64,000 bases of DNA from Doryteuthis pealeii. Taxonomy: Eukaryota > Mollusca > Cephalopoda > Myopsida > Loliginidae. The position numbers and the translations under genes are program-made. Of this stretch, positions 1 through 9,985 are shown in pieces. The stretch covers positions 85,943,920 to 86,007,919 of the forward strand of contig CM042160.1 in NCBI GenBank assembly GCA_023376005.1, in the 5' to 3' direction. Positions within the stretch are counted from its first letter, which is position 1; each line of letters begins with the position of its first letter. The notes below the pieces were generated by a model. That model did no database searches, was not told the origin of the DNA, and saw only the letters and a list, made by a program, of their open reading frames with translations.

Positions 1-164
1 AGTTTTGTTATTTTTAGTCATGCCAAAACTCAAACCTCTGACCCGATTATATGTGATATGTTCAAAAAGTATCAAGACTGAAGTTGATCTAGCAAAACAT
101 AAAAATGAACAATGAATAAAATATTAATCTTTTTCCAAATAGTCTCCTCAGAACATGTTCCAAC

Positions 165-372
165 AAGGAGGAATGTTTAGTATAATGGTTTATGGTCATA
201 TGAAATGGAATCGGTAACCTGAGTTCAAATCCTGGATGAGGCTGTTTGTGTTTCACTTTAGGAAAGGTATAAATTCATCTGTTATCTCTCCCCTCAGCTA
301 TGGGTAAATAGGACAGTCTGGGTTCTTTAACTCTGGTACAGCAACCAGTCTTGGAGAAAAAAAAAACCTGAA
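165..372 (+). mobile_element. tRNA-derived SINE, family D
   Basis: The head keeps a pol III A-box-like stretch (TATAATGG) and a B-box-like GAGTTCAAATCC near 221. The body is the family D one, ending in AGTCTTGGAGAA and GAATTCAAACC. It abuts the head of a second D copy, so two D elements lie head to tail. Other D copies in this window (16505, 28133, 31195, 39300, 43928, 48749) support the family. No intact gene is implied. Confidence 0.75.
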
Positions 373-395
373 TTCAAACCAGCTTTACTTTTCTT

Positions 396-690
396 AAAAG
401 ACGCTCGTGGCGTAATGGTTATTGGACATGACGATCAGAGTTCAAATCTTGGACAAGGCTGTTTGCATTTCATATAGTGCTTAGATATCTATGGTAATAT
501 GAATCCAATTATTCTCCCTCTAGCTATGGGTAAATAGTAGGGCAGACTGGGCTCTTTAACCTTGGTATGGCAACCGGTCTAGAAAGAAAACTCTGAATTC
601 AAACCTGTTAAACTTTGCTTAGAAATTGACCTTGTATTACATCCAGCCGAGAGCAGAGGGGTTTGGTAAATACTTACGTATTCCTATGAG
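396..690 (+). mobile_element. tRNA-derived SINE, family D, with 3' tail
   Basis: The head reads GTGGCGTAATGGTTATTGGA with B-box-like GAGTTCAAATC near 438. The body contains AGCTATGGGTAAATAGTAGGG and CTTTAACCTTGGTATGGCAA. The tail reads TTGTATTACATCC and GAGGGGTTTGGTAAATAC, which matches the end of minus-strand D copies at 39300 and 43928. Confidence 0.78.
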
Positions 691-917
691 TTTTTTTACT
701 GGTTGATGTACCCATGAAATGCCTTTTTTGATAGTGTGAAGAAAGAGTTTTGTGTTGCATTCCTGCTCATGTGGAGGGGTTGGGCAAATATATACTGTTT
801 AAAAATGGACTTTGTATTACGTCCAACCTGTGGTAGAGGGGTTGGGTAAATACTTATTCCAGTGAGTTTTCTATTGGTTGAAGCTCCTTTTTAAATGCCT
901 TTTTTGATAATGTGAAA
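628..917 (+). repeat. Direct duplication of D tail plus flank
   Basis: The D tail and the following 60 bp (TTGTATTAC, GAGGGGTTGGGTAAATAC, ATGCCTTTTTTGATA) occur at 640-747 and again, diverged, at 802-917. This is an imperfect tandem duplication with a period of about 165 bp. Confidence 0.7.
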
Positions 918-957
918 CTGTGCCATCATATTTCTTTTAATGTCCTCTACATCCCCA

Positions 958-1547
958 TCATCCTGTCAGTGGAGTGTTAGAATACACCGACTGGACCTAT
1001 GCAGGGGGGTAAGACGCCCCCATTGGGGCTACCTGTTGGCCGTGGGTAGTGACCCGTGATGCTTAAGGATGGAACCTCAGGTGGACGAGCAGGCCATGAT
1101 ATTGCAACAGTCCACTTGGGCCCTTACTTAGGCTAGAGAGACGGTTGGAGAGGCATCCTCCGATCAATCGGCTGGTCATGTCAAGCCCTTAGCACCTATA
1201 TGATTGCCCCAACCCTATTTCCGTTATAGCAAGCCCCAACCCTTTTTATCATGTGGTGACTGGGGGTCTTCATGTCCTGGGAATGACGTTAAACTCTATC
1301 TGATAGTGAGGTTCCAGTTTTGGAGGTCTGGGGAATGTGGAGCCCCTCTTTATTACCATTGCTCCCTGGTCACTCTGACCCAGAGTGGTAGTACCTGTTA
1401 GGGTCCCATCTATGGGTTAAATAGAAAAATGTGTTTATAAAAATAAATTGAATATACATTAAGAATTAATTTTTTTAAACTTTTGTTGGCATTAAATGAC
1501 CCATTGAGGTTGATATGCCATAAAACAAAATAAAAACCAAACCAAAC
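958..1547 (+). mobile_element. Family A retroelement, full length, 590 bp
   Basis: The order is: 5' CTGTCAGTGGAGTGTTAGAAT, a GC-rich core (CACCTGTTGGCCGTGGGTAG, GATCAATCGGCTGGTCATG), a 3' module (GTACCTGTTAGGGTCCCATC), then CCATTGAGGTTGATATGCC and an A-rich AAACC tail. It is bracketed by the 11-bp direct repeat CTACATCCCCA at 947-957 and 1548-1558, which looks like a target-site duplication. The copy at 13011 has the same length. No ORF survives, and I see no tRNA, 5S or 7SL head, so it is a non-autonomous retroelement of unassigned origin. Confidence 0.82.
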
Positions 1548-1632
1548 CTACATCCCCAAATTACTGTTGAGAGGAATTTTCAGTTTAGGAAACAAGAAAA
1601 AGTCACACATAGCCGAGTCTGGACAGTGTGCA

Positions 1633-2028
1633 ACTAACAATTCTATTATTTCTCTGAATGTTGAGATGAGGCTTGAAGATTAGTATTATCTGCGTTATTT
1701 GGACTATTGTCCCCATCTTCATTGTTATTTGTACAACGTTTCGGCCGATATATCCTCCGGCCTTCTTCAGGTATTTCTTGTCAGACTCGGGAACCTTCTC
1801 GGACCTTCTTATCAAACTCAGGAACTTTCTTGTCGTATTCGGGAGGTTCAAATTTCCATAATGGCTCCTGAATACGACAAGAAAGTTCCCGAGTTTGAAA
1901 GAAGGTTCACGAGTCTGACAAGAAATACCTGAAGAAGGCCGGAGGGTATATTGTCCGAAACATTGTACAAATAACAATGAAGATGGGGACAATAGTCCGA
2001 ATAACGCAGATAATACTAACAATTCTAT
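1633..2028. mobile_element. Fold-back dimer of SINE family P with 14-bp TSD
   Basis: Two copies of the P 3' region face each other: the left arm starts at about 1680, the right arm ends near 2019, and the axis is near 1857. The arms share TTCATTGTTATTTGTACAAC and CCGGCCTTCTTCAGGTATTT. The whole block is flanked by ACTAACAATTCTAT at 1633-1646 and 2015-2028, so it probably entered as a unit. The transcript would form a hairpin with arms of roughly 165 bp. Confidence 0.8.
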
Positions 2029-2132
2029 GTTTCACCAAAAGCACTTTTTTTCAAATACATTGGAATTCTGACATCTGGCAACTGACTTGATAAACACTCA
2101 TAAAGTTATTAACCATTTAGCCAACAGCAAGC

Positions 2133-2335
2133 TTGAGCACCTTTTTGATTTTTAAGTATCTAAAATCTGGTTATGCCTACAAAATCAGGAAATTGTACAG
2201 CTCACATTACTTTCGGAAACATTTTTTCATACTCAGAATTGCTGAATCCTGGAACAAACTATCTGTATCAGTTGTTAGCTGCCGAGACACTGTATCCTTC
2301 AAAACCTCCATGCTTCCTGTAATTTGACAACACTA
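2133..2335 (+). pseudogene. Non-LTR retrotransposon 3' end, first copy
   Basis: A 64-codon frame carries ESWNKLSVSVVSC and VSFKTSMLPVI before its stop. This resembles the end of the reverse transcriptase ORF of jockey/CR1/R1-type LINEs, where a W-N-x-L-P...V...S...F-K pattern is common. The family call is from memory of that pattern. A better preserved relative lies on the minus strand at 18613-18735. A short CA run follows. Confidence 0.6.
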
Positions 2336-2371
2336 TACATGATATTCCCCCTCCACATGCACACACACATA

Positions 2372-2530
2372 CTATCAGGAAATTGTACAGCTCATATTAC
2401 TTTTGGAAACAATTTTTCAGGAAGCATGGAACAAACTACCTGCATCAGTTGTTAGGTGCTCAGACTCTGCATTCTTCAAAACCTCCATGCTTCCTGTAAT
2501 TTGACAATACTACACCTGATATCCCCCTCA
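2372..2530 (+). pseudogene. Non-LTR retrotransposon 3' end, second copy
   Basis: This repeats the preceding relic with period about 230 bp. In another frame it reads EAWNKLPASVVRC and FFKTSMLPVI before a stop. A frame break separates it from its upstream part. It ends directly in a long (CA)n tract. Confidence 0.6.
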
Positions 2531-2570
<40 letters not shown>

Positions 2571-2581
2571 ACATGTGTGTG

Positions 2582-2650
<69 letters not shown>
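2527..2650. repeat. Compound (CA)n(TG)n(TA)n microsatellite
   Basis: Alternating CA, then GT, then AT dinucleotides run over about 120 bp. Short open frames here only translate the repeat. Confidence 0.95.
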
Positions 2651-2871
2651 GGCAGCAAACTTGTGTTCAAGTATTGCCATTGCTTGATATAAAAAATAAA
2701 AAAAAAATAAATAAATAAAAGTTCAACAGTTCAAAGAATATAACGGTGAGCTTCAAAAAGTTCAACAATGAGCTGCACGAAAGTGGCTCTTTAGTTCTGC
2801 CAAAGTCTTGCACATCTTCTCACATTTACAGGTATTTCCAGGGAGCACAGGGTATTTTATTAGTCCATCCC

Positions 2872-2925
2872 GCCGATGCACACACACATATATACACACA
2901 CACACACACACACATATATCACATG
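2872..2925. repeat. (CA)n microsatellite
   Basis: CA-rich run interrupted by TATA. The interval 2700-3720 otherwise contains AT-rich sequence, two GAAA-rich tracts (3368-3387 and 3463-3482) and no element or gene I recognise. Confidence 0.9.
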
Positions 2926-3727
2926 ACTGAGCACTGAATGCAATAATTTCATTGCTTTATTAAAAATGATTGAAACTGGCTTCGTACTTTTTTTTCTTAA
3001 ATTGGCACTGACTTATTGACACTTTGTCTAGACATCATTATTTTATTTATATAAGTTACTCACCTGTGCACACAGGTTGGGTGGTGGGAAGATTCCACCT
3101 TTACTGCTTTAACATCTATATATTAATACGTTTGCTCCTAAATCTTCCACCCATTATCATCCTGCAACACCCTCTGGTTAAAAATGAGACCATCCAAATT
3201 GTCCAAGATGCAATCCAAAAATGCAAACCAAGATTATCTGGTGTTGCTTATCCACCAAATTCTTATTTCTTATGAGTGTAGTCACCTCAGCTAAATAATT
3301 AGCTATTCCATTTTAATTATAAAGAAAGAAAAGACATGCTATACAAAAAAAAAATAATAATATGATAAGAAAGAAAGAAAGAAAGAGACTAGGAGAAAGC
3401 TAGAGAAGGGGTGATAACGTGAAAACAATAATGCTAATCTGTTTCAATCGATGATGAAAAGAAGGAAAGAAAGAAAGAAAAAACGAGTGAGGGATAGAGA
3501 AAGAGTTAAATCAAAATTATAATACTTTTTACATATTGAACTGATTTTAAGTAAATATATAAAACGTAATAATTAAATTATCATACTGTGGTATATCCAC
3601 AGGTCCTGCTAGTCAATATTTATTTCTGCTGTTTCTGGACAACATAATAAAATAAGAGGCATTAGAACCATCCCTGAACTGTTATGGGTTGGTTATGTGC
3701 AATGTATCGGATTTCTAATGGCAAAAT

Positions 3728-3826
3728 GGTGTCCCTAAGACTCATGGATACAATTTTACTGTGTCCTTTTAGATTTGTATGCATAAGGGATGCAGGACAC
3801 TTACCTATCAACATCTGTATATTTTC
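3728..3826 (-). mobile_element. Family M fragment (5' end)
   Basis: Read on the minus strand it matches the M 5' end: GTTGATAGGTAAGTGTCCTG, then AAATCTAAAAGGACACAGTA. It is truncated on the inner side. Fuller M copies are at 8804, 31779, 36507 and 60282. Confidence 0.7.
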
Positions 3827-3850
3827 ATATCCAGTAGAAACCCTGTTGGT

Positions 3851-4362
3851 TGAGGCTGCATCTCTGCAGAGGAGTAAAAGCTCTCCTCCCCCCAATGGGA
3901 TTTCCTGTTGGCTGTGGGTGGCGACCCCAGTGATGCTTAAAGGAACCCTGGTGGCTGAGCAGTCCATGACATGCAACACTCCACTTTGGCCCTTACTTAG
4001 GCTAGACGGGCAGTTGGAGAGGCCCTTATGGCAAGCCCTAACTTTTTATCATATGTGCTAGAAGGCAGTGGCTGAGGGTCTTATTGTCCTGGGTATGATG
4101 TTAAACTCTATCTATATGGTGAAGTTCCAGTTCTGAAGGTCTGGGGAATGTGAAGTACCCTTCATCACCATTACTCCCAGGTCCACCCTGACTCGGAGTG
4201 GTAGTGCCTGTTAGGGTCCCATATATGTGTTAAATAGAAAAAAAATGTGTTTATAAAAAAAAATGAGTACCCATCAAGTATGAATTCATTTAAAGACTTT
4301 GTCGGCATTGAATGACCCACCAAGGTTGATATGCCATAATGCAAACAAACAAATAAACTAAC
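3851..4362 (+). mobile_element. Family A retroelement with internal deletion
   Basis: It starts at GCATCTCTGCAGAGGAGTAA and continues through CTTGTTGGC-type core sequence. It jumps from GAGAGGCCC to TTATGGCAAGCCC at about 4021-4026, losing the GATCAATCGGCTGG block. It ends with GTTGATATGCCATAATGC and (CAAA)n. Confidence 0.8.
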
Positions 4363-4439
4363 ATAGCCAGTAGATTTTCGTTTTGAATGTATCCGGAAAA
4401 AGTTTTTGAACTTGAGTCTTTTCAATCAACAACAGTAAT

Positions 4440-4859
4440 CCCTTTCCTGCAACAGTCTGTCTGCCACCACGGTAATCTCTTTCCTCTGACCTTCCTTCTC
4501 TCGTAGCAATCACAGTAGTCGTCTGAATTTTTACCACTCTATGTTCCTTGCTTGGTTCATTCTACCAGTCTCAGTGATTGGCTGTTTTTTTATTACAGCT
4601 CGCCCAGTTCCCATGCAAATTATGTCTCATCCCATCCAGGTCTCTCATGCATTCTAATAAGAATGTTCTCGGGGGGGGGGGGGCTCAGTTAAGTCTGAGG
4701 CTTTTACTCTCCCAGCAATGCTGCACTCTTCTCACCAACACTATCAAAATATCTTGTCTATCGTCCACTCGTTGTCACAGCCAAAATGCTACTGCCAGCT
4801 TTTTCTTCCGGTTTGTGAGGGCTAGGAAATAAATACACAATTACAGTGTTCATCCAGGC
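4440..4859. other. Unassigned interval with a poly-G run
   Basis: Mixed sequence with a 14-base G run near 4671. An 84-codon plus frame (4578-4832) shows no motif I recognise and crosses the G run, so I do not call it a gene. Confidence 0.4.
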
Positions 4860-5110
4860 TCCTTACTCTGACCTGCGCGTGCAGCACGTGCGACACTAAT
4901 CAGCACGCGTCAATCCTTCCCATCCGGGCCACTCTGGATAGTTTAGCAATTCCCATGTGTCGGGCCACGACTCACGATCGAGTTCAATCTCCCCACTCGC
5001 CTCTGATCTCATTCTGCATCCCAAACACAGTTGTGCACGCTTTGAACTACTACGTTCGTGGTTTCTCTCTCGCCACATGCATGGCACAGGTGATTCTTTG
5101 CTGTTTACAT
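4860..5110. other. CpG-rich patch, identity unknown
   Basis: Base composition shifts to GC-rich with many CpG (GCGCGTGCAGCACGTGCGAC, CACGACTCACGATCG). Both strands have 60-85 codon frames without recognisable motifs. It sits just upstream of a LINE relic and may be part of it, or may be an unmethylated regulatory patch. Confidence 0.4.
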
Positions 5111-5234
5111 CAAGTGGGTGTAGGGTTAATCAGCTATGTCCATTACATATCCATTTCCATAAGATAAAACAAATGTCCAAATCATTGCTTCTTTTTTTCT
5201 GCGTGCTGTTTTGAACAAATATTAAAAGCAGTAC

Positions 5235-5595
5235 CCAACAAGAAAGCAGCTGTGCAACCACTTGCCCCTATCACACAATCCATCCGAGTCAGACAAACAA
5301 GACATGCCAGACACAGCAAGAGAAGCAAGGACGAACTCATTAGTGACGTGTCTCTGTTGACACCTACTCATGAACACGCCTGTGTAGGCCGACTTGCAAA
5401 AACCGAGATCAATCAGTTCTGTGCGTATTCTGGATGCTGCACGGAGTACCTCCCAGGGGCGATGACCGATAGGGACGCTTGGATAGAGAGAGACACAGAG
5501 AGACAGAGACAGAATGAGGGAGTCATGGATATTCCTGCTGTCAGCAAGGCATGATGATGATGATGAGGATGATGATAATGATGATGATTTTAGAA
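5235..5595 (+). pseudogene. LINE C-terminal relic ending in (GAT)n
   Basis: A 100-codon frame from 5252 carries APITQSIRVRQTRHARHSKR, SKDELISDVSLLTPTHEHA and PGAMTDRDAWIERD. I recognise these as the C-terminal segment found after the reverse transcriptase in a class of non-LTR retrotransposons; I am not certain of the clade. The element ends in a GATGAT microsatellite. Related relics are at 9470 (minus), 23500, 44826 and 52914. The rest of the ORF is missing, so it is dead. Confidence 0.7.
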
Positions 5596-5747
5596 GAGCT
5601 TCTGTCTGGTTGTCGTAGAGTTAAATGAAATGTTTTGCCAATATTTACATTTGGTATATAACAAAGAATGATGGAATCAATTGGGGACCTCAGATTCGTA
5701 TAATTATGGAAGGAAGGAATATTTAACTTAGGAGCCAGATCTTTTCC

Positions 5748-5815
5748 GCCAAACCGCACTGTCGGTGGGGCTTAGAATAAGCTGACTGTATCCTCTGTAG
5801 ACGGGTAAAAAAACC
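5748..5815 (+). mobile_element. Family A/B 5' fragment
   Basis: CTGTCGGTGGGGCTTAGAAT followed by CTGACTGTATCCTCTG matches the 5' end of family B. It is truncated after the first 65 bases. Confidence 0.65.
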
Positions 5816-6021
5816 CACTCATTTCTTTTTTTCTAGCCAGTGGCATCTGTTATATTTCTGTTTCTAATTCATCAATGATTTGTTTTCAATTTGCTTATTT
5901 TGATTCACGATATTTGACATTTCAATATTTGATCTGTCTATTTACCTGGCAATAATAAAATCAATTAAAATAAGTAAATATTTTGGTTGTATTTTGATGG
6001 GAGATATTAAGTAAAAACAAT

Positions 6022-6205
6022 TCTTATTATAATGGAGATTCTGTGTTTGTCTGTCTGTAACCAAAACTATGTTACTACTCAAGTCACAATTCCCTTAGTT
6101 ACTGACGTCACATTCCCCATGATTTTATTTTATTTAAACCTAAATTATTAATAGAATTGTTTAACATCATTAATACTGTTGACCATATCTACATACTAGA
6201 TATTT
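6022..6205 (+). mobile_element. Helitron 5' part (type V), 3' truncated
   Basis: It begins TCTTATTATAATGGAGATT and matches the Helitron at 33001-33640 (minus) for about 180 bp, including TCAAGTCACAATTCC and TGACGTCACATTCCCCATG. The 3' hairpin and CTAG are absent. Plain AT-rich sequence follows. Confidence 0.7.
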
Positions 6206-6269
6206 ACCATGTACCCCACGTGTACAGGTTAGGCACAAGGCTCTAATAATGTGGGACCACTGAACCGAA

Positions 6270-6480
6270 ACTCATAGGTGGTGGGTGCAAAAAAAGTGTT
6301 GATCTCATCGGCATTCTTCTTCAAAGGAGGTGACTCAGGGACTGGGCAATAAACCCAACCATGCCCATTTAAATTAAGGGAGCAGGTGTTGCCTAGTGGG
6401 ATGACCCCCTAGGGGATCAATGTTGTTAGTTTGTAACTGCCCCTCCCCCCGGTCAAAACTGGAGTGGATATGTTGAACAT
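6270..6480 (-). mobile_element. Family W element
   Basis: On the minus strand it carries GGGTTTATTGCCCAGTCCC, then a GAATGCCGATGAGATC segment, as in W copies at 13616, 35030 and 52632. No coding capacity. Confidence 0.65.
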
Positions 6481-6878
6481 ATCTACAGGGTTTTTTCATC
6501 AAACTTTCAATTTTGGAAGAAAAAAAACCTTAAAATTACAAGAAATGTAAACAAAACTCGACGCATGCCAAACCGGCTTTATTTAAAAACATATTTAAAT
6601 AATAGGTATTCTATTTCTTGTATGTAATTCAACATAGATATTTAAAAATATATTTCAAAGTTCAAAGTGATGTTATATATTTAAATTAATATATATAATA
6701 TATATATATATATATATAATTTTAATTTAATGAATGGTTATGCTACATTACTGGTGTATTTTTGTTCCTTCTTTGGTGGCATATCAACTTTTAAACTCAT
6801 TGAGAATAATTAAAGTTTTTTCAAAAAAATATTCTTGGTTGTCTTATCTCTTTGCTTTATCTATTATATTGAGAAAAT

Positions 6879-7269
6879 CCAACAAAATGTAATGAATATA
6901 AATGGAAAGATGAATAACCAGCACAGACAATTGATTCAATTATTATTTTGTCTTTATTTCTTCAAAGATTTCTGAAGAAAGCTGTGTTTCCCTTCATCTT
7001 TTTTCTTTTGCTTAACTTGTTAGTCTTATCACTTTGCTTCATCTTATATATGTATGTGTACAAGAGTTAGTCAATAATATATATATATATATATATAGAA
7101 AATGGCAGATTAAAAATATCCAACATGTAACAAATATAAAAGGAGAGGTGAATAACCAGCACAGACAATAGTCAATTAATATTTCGACTTTATTTGTTCA
7201 AAGACATCTTCAGAATTCTAAAGTCTTCTTTTTCCCTCTTCATCTTTTTTCTTTTGCTTAACTTCTTTG
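6879..7269. repeat. Tandem pair of element ends with hammerhead-like motifs
   Basis: Two units about 242 bp apart share GAATAACCAGCACAGACAAT, a TTTGTTCAAAGA-type segment and CTTCATCTTTTTTCTTTTGC. On the minus strand the second unit reads CTGAAGATG, then a GACTTT/AAAGTC stem, then CGAAATATT at 7182-7213. That resembles a hammerhead core with one changed base (CTGAAGA for CTGATGA). A (TA)n run lies between them. Confidence 0.6.
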
Positions 7270-7914
7270 ATATTATAAGATAATTTTTCATAGAACTTGA
7301 GAGACAGAACTTAGTTACGTGCCAAAAATAGCCTAGAGAAAAAGAAATGGACTTTGCTGGGACATCAATTTGTCTGAGATTTCATCATGACGAACGATAT
7401 ACGTACGTCATTGGTACCCTAATGATCCTTCCTTATTATTTATATTTGTGTGTCTCGGTGCTAAAACAAACTACAAGTTTTTATCTTATCTAAGAATTGC
7501 GTTGGCAAGAGAAGGTGGGAAGAAAATTGCTACACAATCTTTTCTCTTTATTGCATTCAGAGAGAAAAAATCTTTAAGATAAATCCTAGTCATTTTATGA
7601 GCATTTAGTGTGTAACAATTGCAAAAATAACTGTATGCTGTCAATATATAATCAATACTGTAATCAGAGCCAATACTGAAATCTCTAGTCTGTTGCATCA
7701 TATGCAAAGTTATGTTAATATTAAACTATATTATGTATGAATAAATAATATAAGAACGTTTGAATAGTATATCCTGTTCATCTCTCTATCATATAATGTG
7801 ATGTAATATCTACTTTTGCACTTGTAAAAAGGCTATTAGTAAATCTTCTTAGTTTGAATTAACAGTATAAGATAAAGATATTACTGCATTACTGATAGAA
7901 AAGAGAGAAATAGA

Positions 7915-7918
<4 letters not shown>

Positions 7919-7963
<45 letters not shown>

Positions 7964-7969
7964 CTATCT
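7919..7969. repeat. (TC)n(TATC)n microsatellite
   Basis: CT dinucleotides pass into ATCT tetranucleotides. The tract directly abuts the left arm of a long fold-back. Confidence 0.95.
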
Positions 7970-8291
7970 ATTTTAACAATGGAAAGGAGTAACCTACTCG
8001 AGTTTCATCGATTGATTCTTCAGGGTTACTTTAAATTAATCGAGTTTTGCGATTAATCTTAGGTGTTATAAACTTGCCCGTTGGAATGGGACTTAACTTT
8101 AGTAGAGGAACGCTTATTTATATTTTCGTAGATCAGGAACGGTTTTTGTTTATTGAATTAAAAATTAAGTCCCATTCTAACGGGCAAGTTTATAACACCT
8201 AAGATTAATCGAAAACTCGATTAATTTAAAGTAACCCTGAAGAATCAATCGATGAAACTCGAGTAGGTTACTCCTTTCCATTGTTAAAATA
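7970..8291. repeat. Long near-perfect inverted repeat (126-bp arms)
   Basis: The arms are 7970-8095 and 8166-8291, with a 70-bp spacer. They share GGAGTAACCTACTCGAGTTT, CTTCAGGGTTACTTTAAATT and AACTTGCCCGTT, with only a few differences visible. The flank after the right arm (TATTGAGCACTTTGTATTTG) resembles that after the smaller fold-back at 53890-53993, so both probably belong to one family. Confidence 0.9.
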
Positions 8292-8409
8292 AATTTATGC
8301 TCTACATTGTATTGAGCACTTTGTATTTGTTTTTTCTCAACCTTAACCTCTGGATATTGTGCGCTTCCAACGATCGTTCTTATACCCACCGGTAAGTTAA
8401 TACTTATAC

Positions 8410-8420
8410 ATATACAAATA

Positions 8421-8451
<31 letters not shown>

Positions 8452-8487
8452 ATATATATTATATATTATATATATATATATATATAT
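8410..8487. repeat. (ATCT)n(TA)n microsatellite
   Basis: ATCT repeats pass into TA dinucleotides. Confidence 0.95.
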
Positions 8488-8573
8488 TTTGCTTGAAGGC
8501 AATTACAATGCGTATATCGCATAGAAGATAATAATGTCAAGTGAATTTCGGTAAAGAATTATTCGGTGTGTAG

Positions 8574-8622
8574 AACATCGTACAGGCTGTTTCAACTTTA
8601 TTAAGTCTCATCAGTGATGTAT
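8574..8622 (-). ncRNA. Hammerhead ribozyme, type I, complete core
   Basis: On the minus strand CTGATGA (8608-8614) is followed by stem II GACTT-AATA-AAGTT, GAAA (8590-8593), a 3-bp stem III (CAG/CUG) and UA at the expected cleavage site. Stem I pairs ACATC (8616-8620) with GATGT (8575-8579), leaving one A-C mismatch next to the core. Very short stem III is known for hammerheads in Penelope-like elements and retrozymes, so I infer such an origin. No reverse transcriptase is seen beside it. Confidence 0.8.
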
Positions 8623-8744
8623 ACTAACGATTTCCCTCCGACAGAAATCGAAACAGGGACTTCAGCAGGATAGTCAGAAACCATACTGCCTCGGCCACAA
8701 TACAGCACAGGACAATCCTTGCGAAATTAACCTGTCAATGATAC

Positions 8745-8746
8745 TG

Positions 8747-8802
<56 letters not shown>
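8745..8802. repeat. (AT)n microsatellite
   Basis: About 28 uninterrupted AT units, directly abutting the 5' end of a family M copy. Confidence 0.97.
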
Positions 8803-8803
<1 letters not shown>

Positions 8804-8807
<4 letters not shown>

Positions 8808-9142
8808 TGCTGATAGGTACGTGTCCTGCGTCCCTGAAGCACAAAAATCTAAAAGGACGCAGTAAAAACATATCCATGTGTCCCAGTGTTTTTCTTTTTT
8901 TTTCTTCCCTCACCATTTCAAACGAACTGTAAATACTTTTCAATAGTTTCTTAGAAATGAATTACACAGGATAGGTTACAAGGTAGGAGTTAGCCGGCTT
9001 TAGTTCTTTCCCCAGATTATAAATAAAAACCCTACAATCTATTAAGAAACTTTAGTTGGGACCCATTAATTTTCACAGGGACTCATTCAAAGCAAATATT
9101 GCATCCCAGGACGCACTAAATTAAAAAGCTATCAGCATCACT
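8804..9142 (+). mobile_element. Family M non-autonomous element, full length
   Basis: It starts GATGCTGATAGGTACGTGTC and ends AAAAAGCTATCAGCATCACTG, so GATGCTGATAG is inverted at both ends. Inner GGACGCAG and CAGGACGCAC words are also roughly inverted. The 290-340 bp length without an ORF suits a MITE, though the superfamily is unclear. Short frames only translate the element. Confidence 0.78.
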
Positions 9143-9149
9143 GTGTGAG

Positions 9150-9171
9150 TGTGTGTGTGTATGTGTGTGTG

Positions 9172-9218
<47 letters not shown>
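9150..9218. repeat. (GT)n(AT)n(CA)n microsatellite
   Basis: A self-complementary compound repeat that can fold as GT against CA arms. Confidence 0.95.
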
Positions 9219-9277
9219 TGTATATGTACATCAAATGCAACATACTATAAATGTATGTGCATTGATAAAAATCAAGT

Positions 9278-9462
9278 GGAGTGGCCTATTGTGGGTATCA
9301 GTTGATCATTAGTACAAGACCAGGGAGATTGTTTTGTGTCTGAGGTGGATTGCCACACCTACCATCAGTTCCCATGTGCTGAGTTGGCAAGGGCTGGTAT
9401 CAAACCTGGAACCTTGTATTTCCTGGGCAGATGCTCTACCGACTGAGCTAAACTGGCCCGTT
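9278..9462 (-). mobile_element. tRNA-derived SINE, family T
   Basis: On the minus strand the head reads GGCCAGTTTAGCTCAGTCGG and AGGTTCCAGGTTTGATACC (A and B boxes), followed by the T body (CCACACC, CAATCTCCCTGG) and the tail CCACAATAGGCCACTCC. The tRNA-like plus-strand end at 9440 is part of this SINE and not a tRNA gene. Confidence 0.85.
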
Positions 9463-9469
9463 ACTGAAA

Positions 9470-9985
9470 ATTGATTAATGTAGGTTTTTATTGGTCAACC
9501 TACACTGGTGTGTCCATGAGTAGGTGTCCACAGGGAATGTCACTTATGAGTTCATCCTTGCTTCACCAGCATGTCTTGTTTGTCTTACCAGATGTTTTGT
9601 GTGATAGGAGGCAATTGGCTTTACAGTTGAATATTTTGATGTATAAGGTGTGCTGCAATACACCACTTAATTTATACACTAAGTGAGGCTACATGGTTTA
9701 AACCTCAGCCAATCAACAGCTTGAATGCGTGGCTGGTTGACTACATAATTGCTGATACTGAGACACGTTCATTTGCAATCATTGAATGAAGGACCTGCAA
9801 GACTAAGGACCGTGCTCTGCTTAACACAAAGAACCTCCGCTAGACAAGTGCTCTTGCTTGAAGACTAAAGGATGGACAGAAAAATCGTAACAGTTTTCTT
9901 ATGGGGTACTGTTTCTAGGATTTGTTCAAGACAGCACACAGCATCTTTGTGTACTCCTATCTATCTTTTTCTCTAAGCATTTCTT
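9470..9985 (-). pseudogene. LINE C-terminal relic split by about 280 bp
   Basis: 9470-9615 (minus) matches the DELISD and CGHL part of the LINE relic at 5252. 9896-9980 (minus) matches the earlier CTGTCTTGAACAAATCCTGG part seen at 44870 and 52990. The 9616-9895 block between them has no counterpart in the other relics and looks inserted. It contains a small hairpin around GGTGTGCTGCAATACACC. Confidence 0.55.

Noticed and set aside
3684..4061. 125-codon plus frame
   Set aside because: It spans an M fragment and a family A copy; the frame is not kept in other A copies.
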